From the IMG/VR virus record IMGVR_UViG_3300023181_000059, positions 1 through 35,436 of that record: a stretch of DNA of 35,436 bases. One strand, given 5' to 3'. Below are positions 1 to 5,809 of this stretch, in pieces; position 1 is the first letter of the stretch; every line of letters begins with the position of its first letter. Below the pieces are notes generated by a model. That model did no database searches. It was not told the DNA's origin and saw only the letters and a program-made list of their open reading frames with translations. Both the position numbers and the translations under genes were made by a program. The DNA is from a virus.

Positions 1-164
1 CGAGTCCGGAGTGGCAGAATGTTAACGGGATGTTGTACTCGCTGTATCCTGAAGCTCAGAAAAAGATTAAAGACCTGGAAGGTCAAGTGGGTAAGACGGT
101 AGATTCAGAAGCAGTAAAGAAGCTACACAAATTGAAAGAAGCTTTAATGGACGCATTGAAATAA
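1..164 (+). CDS. C-terminal part of coiled-coil lysis accessory protein (XhlA-like)
   Basis: Open from the left edge (codons begin at base 3) to TAA at 162-164, giving 53 residues that start SPEWQNVNG and end in a Lys/Leu-rich amphipathic helix. The frame matches the open frame at the right edge (35256-35436), so joining the ends gives one protein of about 114 residues with a charged helical N-terminus. Short helical proteins of this kind, sometimes XhlA-like, often sit just before holins, and the next gene here is a holin. Seen: frame and helical composition. Inferred: lysis role and circular continuity. No membrane segment is visible in the part present. Confidence 0.6.
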   Translation, partial: SPEWQNVNGMLYSLYPEAQKKIKDLEGQVGKTVDSEAVKKLHKLKEALMDALK

Positions 165-271
165 TGGCTAGTTGAAGAGACACTGTCTACACGCCGTACC
201 AAAAGAAATTAAGAACACAGACCGTTAATTTTATAAAACAGGTTCAAGAGAACCGGAAAAGGAATAAGAAT

Positions 272-517
272 ATGTCAGCACTAACAACAAAAACATTCTG
301 GGCCGATGCGATTGAACGCTCAGTTAAAACTATCGCTCAAGCCATGATTGCACAGCTCGGTGCAGGAGCCTTTGGATTACTAGACGTAAACTATGTCACC
401 TTGCTTTCTGTAAGTGGCTTAGCGGGGCTTATATCGCTTCTCACGAGTATTGCTAGCTCATCTACAGGTAATAGTAACTCAGCAAGTCTTGTCGTTGAAA
501 CTGAAGAACTAAAATAA
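272..517 (+). CDS. Holin, phage r1t type
   Basis: An 81-residue protein that should insert in the cytoplasmic membrane and trigger lysis by giving the endolysin access to the wall. The N-terminal signature TTKTFWADAIERSVKTIAQ, a short hydrophobic stretch around residues 25-40, a small linker containing LLDVNY, and a second hydrophobic segment (about 46-64) ending LTSIASS match the phage r1t holin family. A serine-rich, acidic tail follows. The start is supported by AGGAA about 8 bases upstream; a short hairpin (GGTTC/GAACC) lies just before that site. It follows the coiled-coil gene by about 100 bases. No endolysin is adjacent; the only muralytic candidate is at 6951-7304. Confidence 0.85.
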   Translation: MSALTTKTFWADAIERSVKTIAQAMIAQLGAGAFGLLDVNYVTLLSVSGLAGLISLLTSIASSSTGNSNSASLVVETEELK

Positions 518-545
518 TGGGTAATAACATAACGAAGAGTGCATA

Positions 546-557
546 ATGGGTACCCAT
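546..557. repeat. Perfect 12-bp palindrome
   Basis: ATGGGTACCCAT reads identically on both strands. It lies in the 120-base gap between the holin stop and the following terminator. It may be an operator or half of a small hairpin; no partner copy was found elsewhere in the window. Confidence 0.3.
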
Positions 558-642
558 ATACCAGCGGGAGCTTAAAATGAATACATATTACAGCGGTTCG
601 TAGTATAATAGAACTATCAATTTAGTTGATAACCGACGATAT

Positions 643-679
643 AAAATAAGCCTCACGATTGCTAGGGGCTTATTTTATT
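643..679 (+). terminator. Rho-independent terminator after the lysis cassette
   Basis: Ten-base stem AAAATAAGCC (643-652) pairs with GGCTTATTTT (667-676), extended inward by two weaker pairs, with a loop of about 10 bases. The 3' arm ends in a T-rich run. It sits about 125 bases after the holin stop and just before the homing endonuclease gene, so it should end late/lysis transcription. The flanking A and T runs could let it work in both directions. Confidence 0.75.
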
Positions 680-712
680 GACATTTTTTATAATATGGAT
701 TTTAATAGAAAT

Positions 713-1237
713 ATGGAATATATTAAAATACCACTACATGGAAAATATGGTGATGGAAAATTTACACTTGTTGATGGTGATTATGATGGTGAATACTTTT
801 CTTCTTACCGGTGGTATCTTAACCCTAATGGATATGTAGTTCGTAAAACTTTCCCTCATGAAGGTAGAGGGAAAAATGATATATACCTTCACAAAGAAGT
901 TTTAAAAGTTTCTAAAGGCTATGTTGTTGACCACATCAATAGAGACAAACTAGATAATCGAGGCATAAACTTAAGACCATTGACGATGAAGGGTAATGCG
1001 ATTAACCGTAATAGAAATAGCTATACAGATAGAAAATATAAAGGTGTTAGTCGCCCGACAAGTACTTATATTACTGTTGATGGGGAAAAACACTCCTTCC
1101 GCAGTAAAAATAAGTGGCAAGCCGTACTTGGTTATAAATTCCTTGGAACATTTTCCAGTGAAGTCGAAGCAGCCAAAAAATGGGACGAAGAGGCGTATAA
1201 ATTATATGGAGATTTAGGCGTATACAACTTACGTTAA
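713..1237 (+). CDS. HNH homing endonuclease with C-terminal AP2 DNA-binding domain
   Basis: About 174 residues from ATG 713 (ATG 695 and TTG 659 are in frame; the TTG lies inside the terminator loop and is unlikely). The N-terminal part carries the family pattern VDGDYDGEYFSSYRWYL...GYVVRK. An HNH_3 core follows, with VVDHINRDKLDNRGINLRP and a following N-rich segment; the DH pair and Asn residues are the metal-site signature. The C-terminus is an AP2-like domain (KYKGVS ... FLGTFSSEVEAAKKWDEEAY). Such proteins nick or cut phage DNA and spread as free-standing selfish genes. It is clearly more AT-rich than the genes after it, has no good ribosome-binding site and lies behind a terminator, all consistent with recent insertion. 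Confidence 0.85.
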   Translation: MEYIKIPLHGKYGDGKFTLVDGDYDGEYFSSYRWYLNPNGYVVRKTFPHEGRGKNDIYLHKEVLKVSKGYVVDHINRDKLDNRGINLRPLTMKGNAINRNRNSYTDRKYKGVSRPTSTYITVDGEKHSFRSKNKWQAVLGYKFLGTFSSEVEAAKKWDEEAYKLYGDLGVYNLR

Positions 1238-1258
1238 TTGTATTATCATTAAATCACA

Positions 1259-1438
1259 ATGACGGAACGATTAACTAATCCTGATAGAATCGACCTACTG
1301 AATGAAGCAGTCGAAATCACTTCTTTAACGAATCATGAGAAGGTATCACTCCTCGGTGCGCTGGGTCTCTACACCTGTGAGTTTGATGATTACATCAATC
1401 CACCCGAAGCAACGAGTACCTGGAAAAGTATTAACTGA
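1259..1438 (+). CDS. Hypothetical protein, 59 residues
   Basis: ATG 1259 to TGA 1438 encodes MTERLTNPDRIDLL... with two predicted helices and an acidic C-terminal half (CEFDDYINPPE). It is not recognised. There is no strong ribosome-binding site, but the stop is one base before the ATG of the next gene, which suggests coupled translation. Base composition is closer to the next two genes than to the AT-rich endonuclease upstream, so these three look like one small operon. Confidence 0.6.
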   Translation: MTERLTNPDRIDLLNEAVEITSLTNHEKVSLLGALGLYTCEFDDYINPPEATSTWKSIN

Positions 1439-1439
1439 C

Positions 1440-1835
1440 ATGGAACGATACCCAACCCGTCACGGCGTTGGTATCTCCCCTTTTGAACTTGGCTTGCCGG
1501 AATCTCATCTAGACCTGTCTCGGGAGCAGAATTGGAACAATCATCATAATGGCTGGGAAGCTCGGGCGTTTGGCTCTCTGGCTCTTTTACAAACTTTCCG
1601 AGATTTAGAACGCCACCAATTTCTCATGCCCGTTGACCAACACGACACGTTGCACCGTTTATACAGCCCGCCAGCAATGCCAACCATCGAACAAGCAATG
1701 AATATCGTTGTTGAAGCCCAGGAGGCCGGAGAACGCCTGAGAACAGGTTCCGCACGCAATCCTGTCTTCAAGTCTTTAACGAAAGATGTCCTACGACGAG
1801 TGAGTAATGATTATAACTTATTGAGGAGTGCCTAA
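1440..1835 (+). CDS. Histidine-rich hypothetical protein, 131 residues (HH..W / HxxLH type)
   Basis: Start chosen at ATG 1440 (MERYPTRHGVGIS), directly after the previous stop; a longer in-frame start at 1335 would overlap the upstream gene almost wholly. Conserved-looking elements are NNHHNGWEAR, an LxTFRDLERHQFLMP segment, then HDTLHRLYSPPAMPT and a helical C-terminus. The spacing of HH, Trp and a later H..LH resembles uncharacterised proteins I recall from Saccharibacteria genomes; the histidines could bind metal. That comparison is from memory. It overlaps the next gene by one base (TAATG). Confidence 0.65.
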   Translation: MERYPTRHGVGISPFELGLPESHLDLSREQNWNNHHNGWEARAFGSLALLQTFRDLERHQFLMPVDQHDTLHRLYSPPAMPTIEQAMNIVVEAQEAGERLRTGSARNPVFKSLTKDVLRRVSNDYNLLRSA

Positions 1836-2026
1836 TGGAAAACAATCATACGGAGTGGCCACTGGCGAGATTAGACCAACGCGGGAGAGAATTAACCCAA
1901 GCCATTAATGGCAATTACCTGAATCCGGAACGTAAAGCTCAGGTCCAGCATGAAATCAGCCTTATCGCCACAGAGCTTTGGTTTCGGCACGAAGAGGGTG
2001 AATTAGAGCTGGTGAACACAAAGTAG
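1835..2026 (+). CDS. Hypothetical helical protein, 63 residues
   Basis: Starts on the A of the preceding stop (TAATG) with a ribosome-binding site inside the upstream gene (GAGGAG). Predicted to be two helices: LARLDQRGRELTQAI and PERKAQVQHEISLIATELWFRHEE. No domain recognised. The coupling to the His-rich gene suggests a shared function. Last gene of the rightward run before the non-coding region. Confidence 0.6.
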   Translation: MENNHTEWPLARLDQRGRELTQAINGNYLNPERKAQVQHEISLIATELWFRHEEGELELVNTK

Positions 2027-2286
2027 GGACGGCCTGGTCAAAGTTACCGTCCCCCCACGGAAATAGAACATCGTATGACAAACTAAAAGAGCATTCATTG
2101 AGTTGCTAAACCTCCTTCAGATGACGAAGAAATCATATGCCATACCACTTTCATAACGTTAAAGCGGGAACGGTGCAATAGTACCCTGCTATCTACCCTC
2201 ATCATAAATAACCAGAAGCGGTTTGTAAGTGAGAAACCTCTCATATAGACTAGAATAGCCCACTTATCAACAGTGGCAGTGTAATA
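2027..2286 (+). other. Non-coding, hairpin-rich stretch
   Basis: About 260 bases without a credible gene. It begins with a hairpin right after the stop (GGGACGG with CCGTCCC). Further small hairpins occur: AGCGGG with CCCTGCT near 2164-2193, GGTTT/AAACC near 2220-2236, and CCACT/AGTGG near 2260-2276. The stretch ends in the strong terminator at 2287-2317. It could be a structured 3' UTR or a small RNA, but no long closing stem is visible, unlike the RNAs at 2639 and 7307. Confidence 0.35.
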
Positions 2287-2317
2287 AAATAACCTCCGTA
2301 TTTAGCGGAGGTTATTT
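2287..2317. terminator. Bidirectional rho-independent terminator
   Basis: Perfect 12-bp stem AAATAACCTCCG (2287-2298) with CGGAGGTTATTT (2306-2317), loop TATTTAG. A/T runs on both sides give a T tract in either direction. It separates rightward transcription from 1259-2026 and the convergent leftward gene at 2374-2574, so it probably ends both. Confidence 0.85.
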
Positions 2318-2373
2318 GTATCTGGCGAAGGATGAATGGTTGAACCCAGGATTCGCTCGTCGCGATGTGTCTA

Positions 2374-2574
2374 TTATAGCGCAACTGTACGATTAGTAAA
2401 GAAGTACCAGATACCACTCAAAAGGCCTACAAGAGGGCTTACAAACATGATAAAGGCACCAATTGGGCTAATGAACGGAATAAGTCCGATAACCAAGCCA
2501 AGCAGGTACGTAAGTCCCCAGGCTACTAACCCCACTACTATTGATAGAATGATTCGTGATGCAAGTGATTTCAT
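2374..2574 (-). CDS. Small two-helix membrane protein
   Basis: The only convincing leftward gene: 66 residues, with two long hydrophobic segments (about residues 8-32 and 38-60) separated by a short turn (PFISPIG). The C-terminus is short and polar (FFTNRTVAL). The start is supported by AAGGAA 8 bases upstream on the minus strand. A 3' terminator (2287-2317) and a weak upstream promoter make it a complete leftward unit. No family recognised. A leftward membrane protein in a phage could be an exclusion, immunity or lysis-modulating factor; this is inference. Confidence 0.7.
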   Translation of the reverse strand: MKSLASRIILSIVVGLVAWGLTYLLGLVIGLIPFISPIGAFIMFVSPLVGLLSGIWYFFTNRTVAL

Positions 2575-2603
2575 GTTAGTTTCCTTATGTTAAGTACAAA
2601 ACT

Positions 2604-2609
2604 ATTTTA
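2604..2609 (-). promoter_or_regulatory. Possible extended -10 promoter for the leftward membrane protein
   Basis: On the minus strand TGT-TAAAAT reads as an extended -10 element about 30 bases before the ATG at 2574, which would start the transcript near 2597. No convincing -35 hexamer at 17 bases. The same TGT-TAAA pattern occurs at the leftward promoter near 3626. Confidence 0.4.
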
Positions 2610-2638
2610 ACACACACTAAAAGACTTTCCTTTTCCCT

Positions 2639-3218
2639 TGTAACAGCGGGGGGAGTTAATATTGAAGCTATTCCCTGAAGTGTGTAAGTCTAACTCCTAT
2701 TCGTTATTACTAGTTAAATCTAATTTATAAGCAAGTAATGTATTAAGAGTAGTCGTTATTCTATTAAGGACTAGGTAACTATTTATTAAAGGTATAAGCG
2801 CAGTGGTTTCAGGATAATAGCTTGTGAAGTCTTATGCTTACCGACATTCATTCTTGGCTCATCATTATGTATTACGGGAGCTACCAGTAACCTTATTGAA
2901 TTATCTATTACCCACAGCATAAACCACTACACTAATACCTTTAATTGTTATAGACAGAATGCAAGTGGTAATTAATAGGCTACTGATTAGGCACTAAAGC
3001 TTTACAGACGTTTATTAAGTCCTACAATCTGAACGGACGCCATTTACCAAATGCGTACCATCTATAACATAGTTCCAAATTTTTAAGGTATCTATATTGA
3101 TATTCTCTCATACTTCAGTACAAAAGCAGACTTTACGATAGTCTAAAACGTTGAGCGCATTTATAGTTCATTTAAGTCCAACTAAAGGCATACGTCAGCG
3201 ACTCCCCGGACTGTTGCA
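2639..3218 (+). ncRNA. Large structured non-coding RNA candidate (about 580 nt)
   Basis: No open frame of note in this stretch, but a set of long-range complementary segments. The closing stem pairs 2639-2646 with 3211-3218 (TGTAACAG/CTGTTGCA, one G-U) and 2650-2656 with 3201-3207 (GGGGAGT/ACTCCCC), with a 3x3 internal loop. Inside are 2785-2795 with 2935-2945 (11 bp, perfect); 2802-2809 with 2921-2928 (8 bp, perfect) across a 6x6 internal loop; 2818-2822 with 2879-2883; and 2946-2954 with 3061-3069 (9 bp, perfect), which abuts and could stack on the 11-bp helix. Local hairpins lie at 2750-2773, 3005-3031, 3038-3055 and 3128-3144. An alternative pairing, 2652-2658 with 2691-2697, competes with the closing stem. 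Size, phage location and architecture recall the ornate large RNAs GOLLD and ROOL, but I cannot match it to either. Strand + is favoured only by the G-U pairs and the terminator at 3262; no clear promoter was found. Confidence 0.55.
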
Positions 3219-3254
3219 TAAATAATATCTACTTGCTATAATTAAATTAGCAAG
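3214..3254 (+). promoter_or_regulatory. Strong housekeeping-type promoter overlapped by an inverted repeat
   Basis: TTGCAT (3214-3219), 17-base spacer, TATAAT (3237-3242) preceded by TGC. A 7-bp inverted repeat, CTTGCTA (3232-3238) and TAGCAAG (3248-3254), straddles the -10 box and start site, an arrangement typical of an operator; in RNA it would be a hairpin. The predicted start is near 3249, and a terminator follows only about 15 bases later. The -35 lies in the 3' arm of the closing stem of the large RNA. Confidence 0.65.
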
Positions 3255-3261
3255 AGAGCAA

Positions 3262-3293
3262 GCCCGATACGAAAGTGTCGGGTATTTCTATTT
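3262..3293 (+). terminator. Rho-independent terminator
   Basis: CCCGATAC (3263-3270) pairs with GTGTCGGG (3275-3282), including one G-U pair, around a GAAA tetraloop, followed by TATTTCTATTT. It lies 20-50 bases after the promoter at 3214, so it would cap a transcript of only about 45 nt or end the large upstream RNA. The GNRA loop and the G-U pair favour function on the + strand. Confidence 0.75.
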
Positions 3294-3371
3294 ATACCGC
3301 CCTATTTGTGTTCGCAAGAAAGCAAATAGTTACTTACTACTATACACAAAATACCGCTTATGTACAACCAC

Positions 3372-3495
3372 AAAAAAAGAAGTCCTCGTGATTGTGAGGA
3401 CAACTAATGTTTATTTTCCATTCGTTATGAAAGGTATATGCAATAAGGTACGAGCCTGGCGGTGATTCACTACTTCTAAAGTGCAGTCAGATTAC
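3372..3495 (-). ncRNA. Small leftward RNA candidate (about 125 nt)
   Basis: Bounded by a leftward promoter (3502-3530) and a leftward intrinsic terminator made of GTCCTC/GAGGAC (3382-3387 with 3396-3401) followed on the minus strand by a run of seven T (3372-3378). No plausible coding frame between them. Near its 5' end GCAAT can pair with a downstream ATTGC, enclosing a smaller hairpin. Could regulate the divergent early or large-RNA transcripts; its target is not evident. Confidence 0.5.
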
Positions 3496-3501
3496 ATTGC
3501 T

Positions 3502-3530
3502 ATCATACTGCTTAAGATTAAGTTAAACAA
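3502..3530 (-). promoter_or_regulatory. Leftward promoter for the 125-nt RNA
   Basis: Read on the minus strand: TTGTTT (3530-3525), exactly 17 bases, TATGAT (3507-3502). Predicted start near 3495. Both hexamers are close to consensus (four of six in the -35, five of six in the -10). Confidence 0.55.
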
Positions 3531-3543
3531 GCCTGAAATATAC

Positions 3544-3619
3544 AAAAAAATAGCCAGAGGGAAAGGGCATGAGTTGAGTACTGGTGGGAGTAGTTCAACT
3601 AAGGCTTCTCTGGCTATAT
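3544..3619 (-). ncRNA. Small leftward hairpin RNA candidate (about 75 nt)
   Basis: A 10-bp perfect stem (3550-3559 with 3608-3617, ATAGCCAGAG/CTCTGGCTAT) encloses a 6-bp stem (3572-3577 with 3595-3600). On the minus strand the outer stem is followed directly by seven T residues (3550-3544), so it is a terminator as well as the body of a short RNA. A leftward promoter (3626-3654) would start transcription at the first stem base. The rightward frame from 3481 to 3666 runs through this structure and looks spurious. Confidence 0.5.
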
Positions 3620-3625
3620 CTTTAT

Positions 3626-3654
3626 ACTTTAACAAATATAGTAATTTAATACAA
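3626..3654 (-). promoter_or_regulatory. Leftward promoter for the hairpin RNA
   Basis: Minus strand: TTGTAT (3654-3649), 17-base spacer ending TGT, TAAAGT (3631-3626). The -10 is only 4/6, but the TG extension helps. Predicted start near 3619. It stands back to back with the rightward early promoter at 3663. Confidence 0.45.
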
Positions 3655-3662
3655 TATCCTTA

Positions 3663-3691
3663 TTGATTACCATAAGCTAACGTGCTATACT
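3663..3691 (+). promoter_or_regulatory. Early-operon promoter
   Basis: TTGATT (3663-3668), 17 bases, TATACT (3686-3691) with TGC directly upstream. Predicted start near 3698, giving a leader of about 25 bases before ATG 3724 that includes GAAAGGG. It drives the run of closely spaced genes up to at least 6442, with no internal terminator seen. Confidence 0.7.
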
Positions 3692-3723
3692 AAGGACATA
3701 AGCAAATGAAAGGGCTATACAAT

Positions 3724-3819
3724 ATGACAATACAAGTAGAACAAATTAAGAGTACGTATTACTTAGGTACAGTTGACGGAGTATCATATAACGTATACCC
3801 GGATGGTCACTATGCGTAA
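3724..3819 (+). CDS. Hypothetical 31-residue protein, first early gene
   Basis: ATG 3724 to TAA 3819: MTIQVEQIKSTYYLG... ending VYPDGHYA. A GAAAGGG ribosome-binding site lies at a suitable distance, and it directly follows the early promoter. It overlaps the next gene, whose ATG (3812) lies five bases before this stop. The sequence is beta-like (VDGVSYNVYPDG). It could be a real small protein or a leader peptide for the next gene. Confidence 0.5.
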   Translation: MTIQVEQIKSTYYLGTVDGVSYNVYPDGHYA

Positions 3820-3994
3820 CAAAACTTATTATGTACAAAGTAACAACCTAGAACTTTTTGAAGATAAAATTAACGAATATTTATCTTATGGGTATATTAT
3901 TGTTGGCCCAGCAAAAATTGCATTTGATAAAAAAGGCAACATTAAACAATATTTTCAATCGTTACTTAAAGAAGGAGATAGTAATGTCTTATAA
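3812..3994 (+). CDS. DUF1737-like small protein, 60 residues
   Basis: Start chosen at ATG 3812 inside the end of the upstream small gene; the longer TTG start (3773) would overlap it more. MRNKTYYVQSNNLELFEDKINEYLSYGY, then ...GPAKIAFDKKG and YFQSLLKE, follows the pattern of DUF1737: an N-terminal strand, a helix ending in a G-aromatic turn, then GG/polar and a final Q-containing strand. Function of the family is unknown. The next gene starts within its 3' end. Confidence 0.6.
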   Translation: MRNKTYYVQSNNLELFEDKINEYLSYGYIIVGPAKIAFDKKGNIKQYFQSLLKEGDSNVL

Positions 3995-4232
3995 CAAAGA
4001 AAAAGATTATGAAAAATTTATAAAAGTTTGGTTAAAAGCAAAAAAATTAAAACTACGTTATTCTTACGTGGCAGATAAGCTTGAGATTACTGAAGACGAA
4101 GTTGCTGGTACAGCTATGTATTTACGGAATCGTGGCGTTAATTTACCTAGTCTTAGTAAAACTGTAGAACTTGATACTGATAGGCTTAATAAACTTATTG
4201 ATGGCGCTCTTAATAATATGGGAGTTAAATAA
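3984..4232 (+). CDS. Possible winged-helix DNA-binding protein, 82 residues
   Basis: ATG 3984 has a strong GAAGGAG site 6-8 bases upstream, so this start is preferred over the longer in-frame one at 3858. The N-terminus is very Lys-rich; then YSYVADKLEITEDEVAGTAMYLRNRGVNLP reads as helix-turn-helix followed by the LRxxG turn of a small winged helix. It ends in an acidic helix. It overlaps the next gene by one base (TAATG). Early position plus HTH suggests a regulator; inference only. Confidence 0.6.
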   Translation: MSYNKEKDYEKFIKVWLKAKKLKLRYSYVADKLEITEDEVAGTAMYLRNRGVNLPSLSKTVELDTDRLNKLIDGALNNMGVK

Positions 4233-4957
4233 TGAAAGAACTATATAAAGCACTCGCATCATTTCAAGCAGAAGTACCCCACATTTATAAAGGTGCAAGC
4301 GGATATGGTTACAAGTTTGCAGACTTAGGCGAGATTAACGAGATTATTAAACCACTACTCACTAAGAACGGGCTAGGGTACGTCCAACCATTAGACGGTG
4401 AAAGTCTCAAAACTATCATCTTCCACGTTGAATCAGGTGAAAGTATTGAATCAAGCGTACTTATTCCACAGCACGTACAACTGGCGAAGATGAACGAGTT
4501 TCAAGTATTAGGTAGTGCTATCACGTACCTACGCCGATACAGCCTCTCAAGCATGTTAGGGCTTATCACAGATGAAGATGCGGACGCAGCCGGTGAACAA
4601 GTAAAGCAAAGTCAGAAAAGTATCAACGATAATTTAGCGATAGTAAAACAACGTAATAAAGATAAAGAAGTACGCAACCGCCAAGAAGAAGCACAGGCTG
4701 GTTCAGAACCTATGGGGATGGAAGGTGATACAGAGGGTATCGAAGAGTTTAAGAGTACACTGGCACGAGCTAAGGTACAAATTAACGAAATGCTTGAAGC
4801 TCACGATTATACACGAGCAGACCAGAAGAAAGCTTTTATCTCAATTGTGCTAGAAAAGGCAACCATTGATACGATTGATGACGCAAATGCTGTTGCAGAT
4901 GCTCTTGATGCAGAAGGTGATGATGGTATTAACCAGGATGGAAGTTACAACAAATAA
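4232..4957 (+). CDS. erf: ERF-family single-strand annealing protein
   Basis: 241 residues. The N-terminal two thirds match the ERF family (P22 Erf type): MKELYKALASFQAEVPHI, then YKFADLGEINEIIKPLLTKNGLGYVQ, a beta-rich segment with HVESGESIES, and the characteristic LGSAITYLRRYSLSSMLG followed by DEDADAAG. These proteins form rings on single-stranded DNA and anneal complementary strands, typically for recombination or circularisation of the phage genome. The C-terminal third is acidic, low complexity and probably the host-interaction tail. It is the only clear DNA-metabolism gene apart from the NinG-like nuclease at 5810. Confidence 0.9.
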   Translation: MKELYKALASFQAEVPHIYKGASGYGYKFADLGEINEIIKPLLTKNGLGYVQPLDGESLKTIIFHVESGESIESSVLIPQHVQLAKMNEFQVLGSAITYLRRYSLSSMLGLITDEDADAAGEQVKQSQKSINDNLAIVKQRNKDKEVRNRQEEAQAGSEPMGMEGDTEGIEEFKSTLARAKVQINEMLEAHDYTRADQKKAFISIVLEKATIDTIDDANAVADALDAEGDDGINQDGSYNK

Positions 4958-5178
4958 TGAGTAAATTATTGCAAGAAATATGGGATAATGTCGGACATGA
5001 TACCTATGAAGACGGTGTCAGGTCAATTTTAGAAGCTTTCGAAAGTGCTTTACCAGAACTAAAACTTGGTCAACCTAGAGGCGCTTTACTTCATAATACT
5101 GTTGGATATAACTCAGCAATCCATGAGATGAGAAAAACAATTGAAGAAGCTATTAACGGATTGGATAATAAGAACTAA
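4957..5178 (+). CDS. Hypothetical helical protein, 73 residues
   Basis: Starts on the last base of the erf stop (TAATG). Sequence MSKLLQEIWDNVGHDTYEDGVRSILEAFESALPEL... is mostly helical and acidic at the start, with a second helix HEMRKTIEEAINGL. Unrecognised; coupling to erf suggests a recombination accessory. Confidence 0.65.
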   Translation: MSKLLQEIWDNVGHDTYEDGVRSILEAFESALPELKLGQPRGALLHNTVGYNSAIHEMRKTIEEAINGLDNKN

Positions 5179-5179
5179 T

Positions 5180-5356
5180 ATGGATAAAGAATATAAAGGA
5201 ATTTTCGTCGGTTTAGAAGTAAAACTAGGCGAACACTTACCCGGTCAGGGATTAGCTACCACTATTATATTATTGGAAGAGCTACGCGATAGAGAACCCC
5301 ATTTGTTCAAAGTCGCTCTGAAAGCAATGCAAGAAGCATACGGCGAGAAGCTATGA
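5180..5356 (+). CDS. Hypothetical protein, 58 residues
   Basis: ATG 5180 follows the previous stop by one base, so it is preferred over the upstream in-frame start (5141). MDKEYKGIFVGLEVKLGEHLPGQGLATTIILLEELRDREPHLF...: a short strand region, then two helices. Not recognised. Confidence 0.55.
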   Translation: MDKEYKGIFVGLEVKLGEHLPGQGLATTIILLEELRDREPHLFKVALKAMQEAYGEKL

Positions 5357-5393
5357 ACCCTGCTAACTATAAAACACAAGAGGAAGTATAAAA

Positions 5394-5801
5394 ATGAGTA
5401 ATGAAATTGAGAAATACAATCCAACATCAATTATGAAAAGCGTTACAGATAAAATTAAAGTAACATTTGCAGAACTAATACCTGATGCAGAATGGGAGAA
5501 TCTTGTAAAAAAACAGGTTACATTATTCTTTGAAGATAAAACCGACAGATACGGTACAGTGACACAGTCTGAATTTACAAAGATGTGCCAAGAACTTATA
5601 AGGGAAGTTGCCAGGGACCATATTAAAACCCACATGGAGAAAACATATAAGAGGTCGTTTGATAAGAATAATAATCAAATAGATGAAGCTGTAAAAGAAA
5701 TGGTCATGAATAATGCCAGTAAAATGTTTACAAATATGATGTCACAAGCCGCTTCGCAAGCTGTGTGGAATATGCAAAACAATATTAATAACCAACGCTA
5801 A
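5394..5801 (+). CDS. Hypothetical helical protein, 135 residues
   Basis: Good ribosome-binding site (GAGGAAG) 10 bases before ATG 5394. Almost entirely helical, with Asn/Gln/Met-rich C-terminus (MFTNMMSQAASQAVWNMQNN). Contains aromatic WENLVKKQVTLFFEDK and a Lys/Arg patch (KTYKRSFDKNNN). No family recognised. Located between erf and the NinG-like gene, so a recombination or DNA-binding accessory is conceivable. Confidence 0.65.
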   Translation: MSNEIEKYNPTSIMKSVTDKIKVTFAELIPDAEWENLVKKQVTLFFEDKTDRYGTVTQSEFTKMCQELIREVARDHIKTHMEKTYKRSFDKNNNQIDEAVKEMVMNNASKMFTNMMSQAASQAVWNMQNNINNQR

Positions 5802-5809
5802 GGTTAATT

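Noticed and set aside
604-609. TATAAT upstream of the terminator
   Set aside because: No -35 element at a suitable distance and no TG extension; a terminator follows within 35 bases.
678-694. TTGACA and TATAAT close together
   Set aside because: Spacing is only 5 bases, too short for a promoter; TTGACA overlaps the T run of the terminator.
2336-2593. Rightward 85-codon frame opposite the leftward membrane gene
   Set aside because: It is the shadow of 2374-2574 (minus), which has a proper site, hydrophobic helices and a terminator.
3481-3666. Rightward 61-codon frame with GTG start
   Set aside because: No ribosome-binding site; it runs straight through the 16-bp two-step hairpin and leftward terminator at 3544-3619. 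Sequence looks non-coding.
5353-5391. 12-codon frame overlapping the previous stop by ATGA
   Set aside because: Too short to support; it mainly covers the ribosome-binding site of the gene at 5394.
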